Shown here: positions 63,098-64,000 of the stretch, in pieces
Layout of the letters: every line of letters begins with the position of its first letter
Numbering within the stretch: position 1 is the first letter of the stretch
NCBI RefSeq assembly: GCF_004353985.1
Contig: NZ_SMOA01000009.1
Location: 1-64,000, forward strand
Length of the DNA: 64,000 bases
Direction: 5' to 3'
Source: Paracraurococcus ruber
GTDB lineage: Bacteria > Pseudomonadota > Alphaproteobacteria > Acetobacterales > Acetobacteraceae
Notes under the pieces: model-generated
The model's input: the letters and a program-made list of their open reading frames with translations, nothing else
Databases searched by the model: none
Told to the model about the DNA's origin: nothing
Program-made: the position numbers and the translations under genes

Positions 63098-64000
63098 CGC
63101 TCGCCAGCCCCGCCGGCCGCGCCCTGCCGCGCCCGCATCGCGGGGAGGCGCTGCTGCGCGCCCCCTGGTACGAGGCGCCGGGCAGCCCCGGCCTGGTCCT
63201 CCACCGCTACCTCGACGAGGAATTCGTCGAGCGCTTCCGGCAGGACCTGGAGGACCGGCCGGAGGCCAACGCCGCGCTGTCCGCCTGGCGGGCGGAGGAC
63301 GTGGCCGGGCCCGGCCTGCTGAAACTGCGCCGTCCCATCCACCGCGCCTTCCACATCGCCGCCTGCGAGGCGGTCTGCGACCGGCCCGGCCTGCCCGCCC
63401 TGGGGCCGGAGCACATCGCCGCGGCAGGCCTCGTCATCCGCCGCCGCACCCGTCTGGGCGAGCAGGGCTGGATGCTGGCCAACGGCCTGCCGCTCGGCTG
63501 GAGGCCGCTGGACGGGGAGGGCGATCCGGAGACCTGGCGCCGCCTGCCGCCGCACCGCCAGGGCCGGCCGCCATCGGCCTATACGGGGGAGGAGGTGCGG
63601 CCGCTGCACCCCCTGCTGGTGCGCGACAGCGGCGGCAGGCTGCGCTGCATCCTGTTCGGCTTCCTCTCCCTGGGCGGGGAGGCGCTGCCGACTGCCCCAC
63701 GCAGCGACGGCCCGCTGTCCGGCCCGCCGCCGGAGGAACTGCCCTGGCCCTTCGGCCTGGTGAACCACCCGAGCGGCCCGCCGTCCTGGAGCATCGAGGC
63801 GGAGCGGCAGGTGGCGCGGGGCCTCGCCGCGCCGGCGCTGGCCGCGCTGCTGCGCGTGCTGGTCTTCCGCTTCCAGCTCGGACTGCCGGAAGGCGTTGCG
63901 CCGGCCAATGACGGGCTGTGGGCGGCGCTGGACGGCATCGCCTTCAGCCGCCCGGCGCCGGGCGGCCTGTCCGCCATGCAGGAACGCACCCATGCGGCGA
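63091..64000 (+). CDS. Unknown protein in the contractile injection operon (3' end cut by window)
   Basis: An open frame of 303 codons with no stop before position 64000, so the C-terminus is missing. The ATG overlaps the spike stop by 7 bp, which argues strongly for real translation. The sequence begins MVALASPAGRALPRPHRGEA. It contains LVLHRYLDEEFVERFRQDLEDRP near 35-57, IHRAFHIAACEAVC near 86-99, LRCILFGFLSLGGEALP near 189-205 and LLRVLVFRFQLGLPEG near 256-271. It is soluble, with no signal peptide. I do not recognise a domain. By position it could be a baseplate or cargo-loading factor. Confidence 0.7.
   Translation, partial: MVALASPAGRALPRPHRGEALLRAPWYEAPGSPGLVLHRYLDEEFVERFRQDLEDRPEANAALSAWRAEDVAGPGLLKLRRPIHRAFHIAACEAVCDRPGLPALGPEHIAAAGLVIRRRTRLGEQGWMLANGLPLGWRPLDGEGDPETWRRLPPHRQGRPPSAYTGEEVRPLHPLLVRDSGGRLRCILFGFLSLGGEALPTAPRSDGPLSGPPPEELPWPFGLVNHPSGPPSWSIEAERQVARGLAAPALAALLRVLVFRFQLGLPEGVAPANDGLWAALDGIAFSRPAPGGLSAMQERTHAA

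Noticed and set aside
63067-63993. A 308-codon minus-strand open frame at the right end
   Set aside because: The plus-strand frame from 63091 starts inside the spike stop codon and continues the operon; the minus frame is low complexity.
54366-64000. Interpretation as an ordinary prophage or a type VI secretion system
   Set aside because: No capsid, portal, terminase, integrase or attachment-site repeat is visible, and no T6SS membrane-complex genes. The DUF4255, CIS-tube and DUF5908-like genes point to a contractile injection system. Only part of the locus is visible, so some doubt remains.
1-64000. tRNA, rRNA, CRISPR arrays, insertion sequences
   Set aside because: Looked for by eye and none recognised; a small RNA gene could still be missed without a covariance search.

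Overview
The window is a 64 kb piece of a very GC-rich (roughly 70% or more) proteobacterial chromosome. Gene families point to an alphaproteobacterium of the Acetobacteraceae/Roseomonas type. The evidence is three TctC/Bug-type solute receptors, an AtuA-like pair, an FAD monooxygenase followed by a DUF2783 protein, LptFGD for lipopolysaccharide export, PqiABC, a COG1529-type molybdenum hydroxylase subunit and many GTG/TTG starts. This placement is inferred from gene content; there is no rRNA in the window to test it. I saw no tRNA, rRNA, CRISPR array, insertion sequence or integrase.

Layout. 0.2-8.4 kb: a DinG-type Fe-S helicase, a TerB-like protein and the overlapping lptF-lptG-lptD operon. 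8.6-18.2 kb: a tandem pair of Bug receptors, a small secreted repeat protein, an amidinotransferase/deiminase-fold enzyme, an FAD-linked 2-hydroxyacid dehydrogenase, two MFS transporters and an SMP-30/gluconolactonase-type protein. 18.3-28.6 kb: an RND efflux adaptor and pump, an orphan molybdenum hydroxylase large subunit, a secreted protein with a duplicated domain, and a MarR regulator divergent from an FAD monooxygenase/DUF2783 pair. 28.9-38.5 kb: a methyltransferase, an M20 amidohydrolase, two unlinked ABC solute receptors, a secreted TPR protein, a cupin, a DUF2141 protein and an uncharacterised helical protein. 38.6-47.4 kb: an AI-2E-family permease with an extra C-terminal domain, a DUF421 membrane protein, the complete pqiABC operon, a 3-hydroxyacyl-CoA dehydrogenase and a second M20 amidohydrolase.

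47.5-54.1 kb looks like one catabolic locus for an unidentified carboxylic acid or terpenoid-like substrate: a SelA/DgaE-like PLP enzyme, an AtuA-like protein, its small AtuA-related partner, a cytochrome P450 and a Bug receptor. A convergent SMP-30 lactonase closes it. A second copy of the small secreted repeat protein sits on the opposite strand between the two AtuA parts.

The most notable region is 54.4-64.0 kb, the first part of a tightly packed operon for a contractile injection system (phage-tail-like particle). In order it encodes a Pvc16/DUF4255-like terminal protein, an unknown protein, a full sheath, a tube protein, a divergent sheath-like protein, a second tube protein, a CIS-tube/LysM-type adaptor, a 52-residue DUF5908-like protein, a gpD/gp27-like hub, a gpV/gp5-like spike and an unknown protein cut by the window edge. 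The wedge, tape measure, ATPase and cargo genes would lie beyond position 64000.
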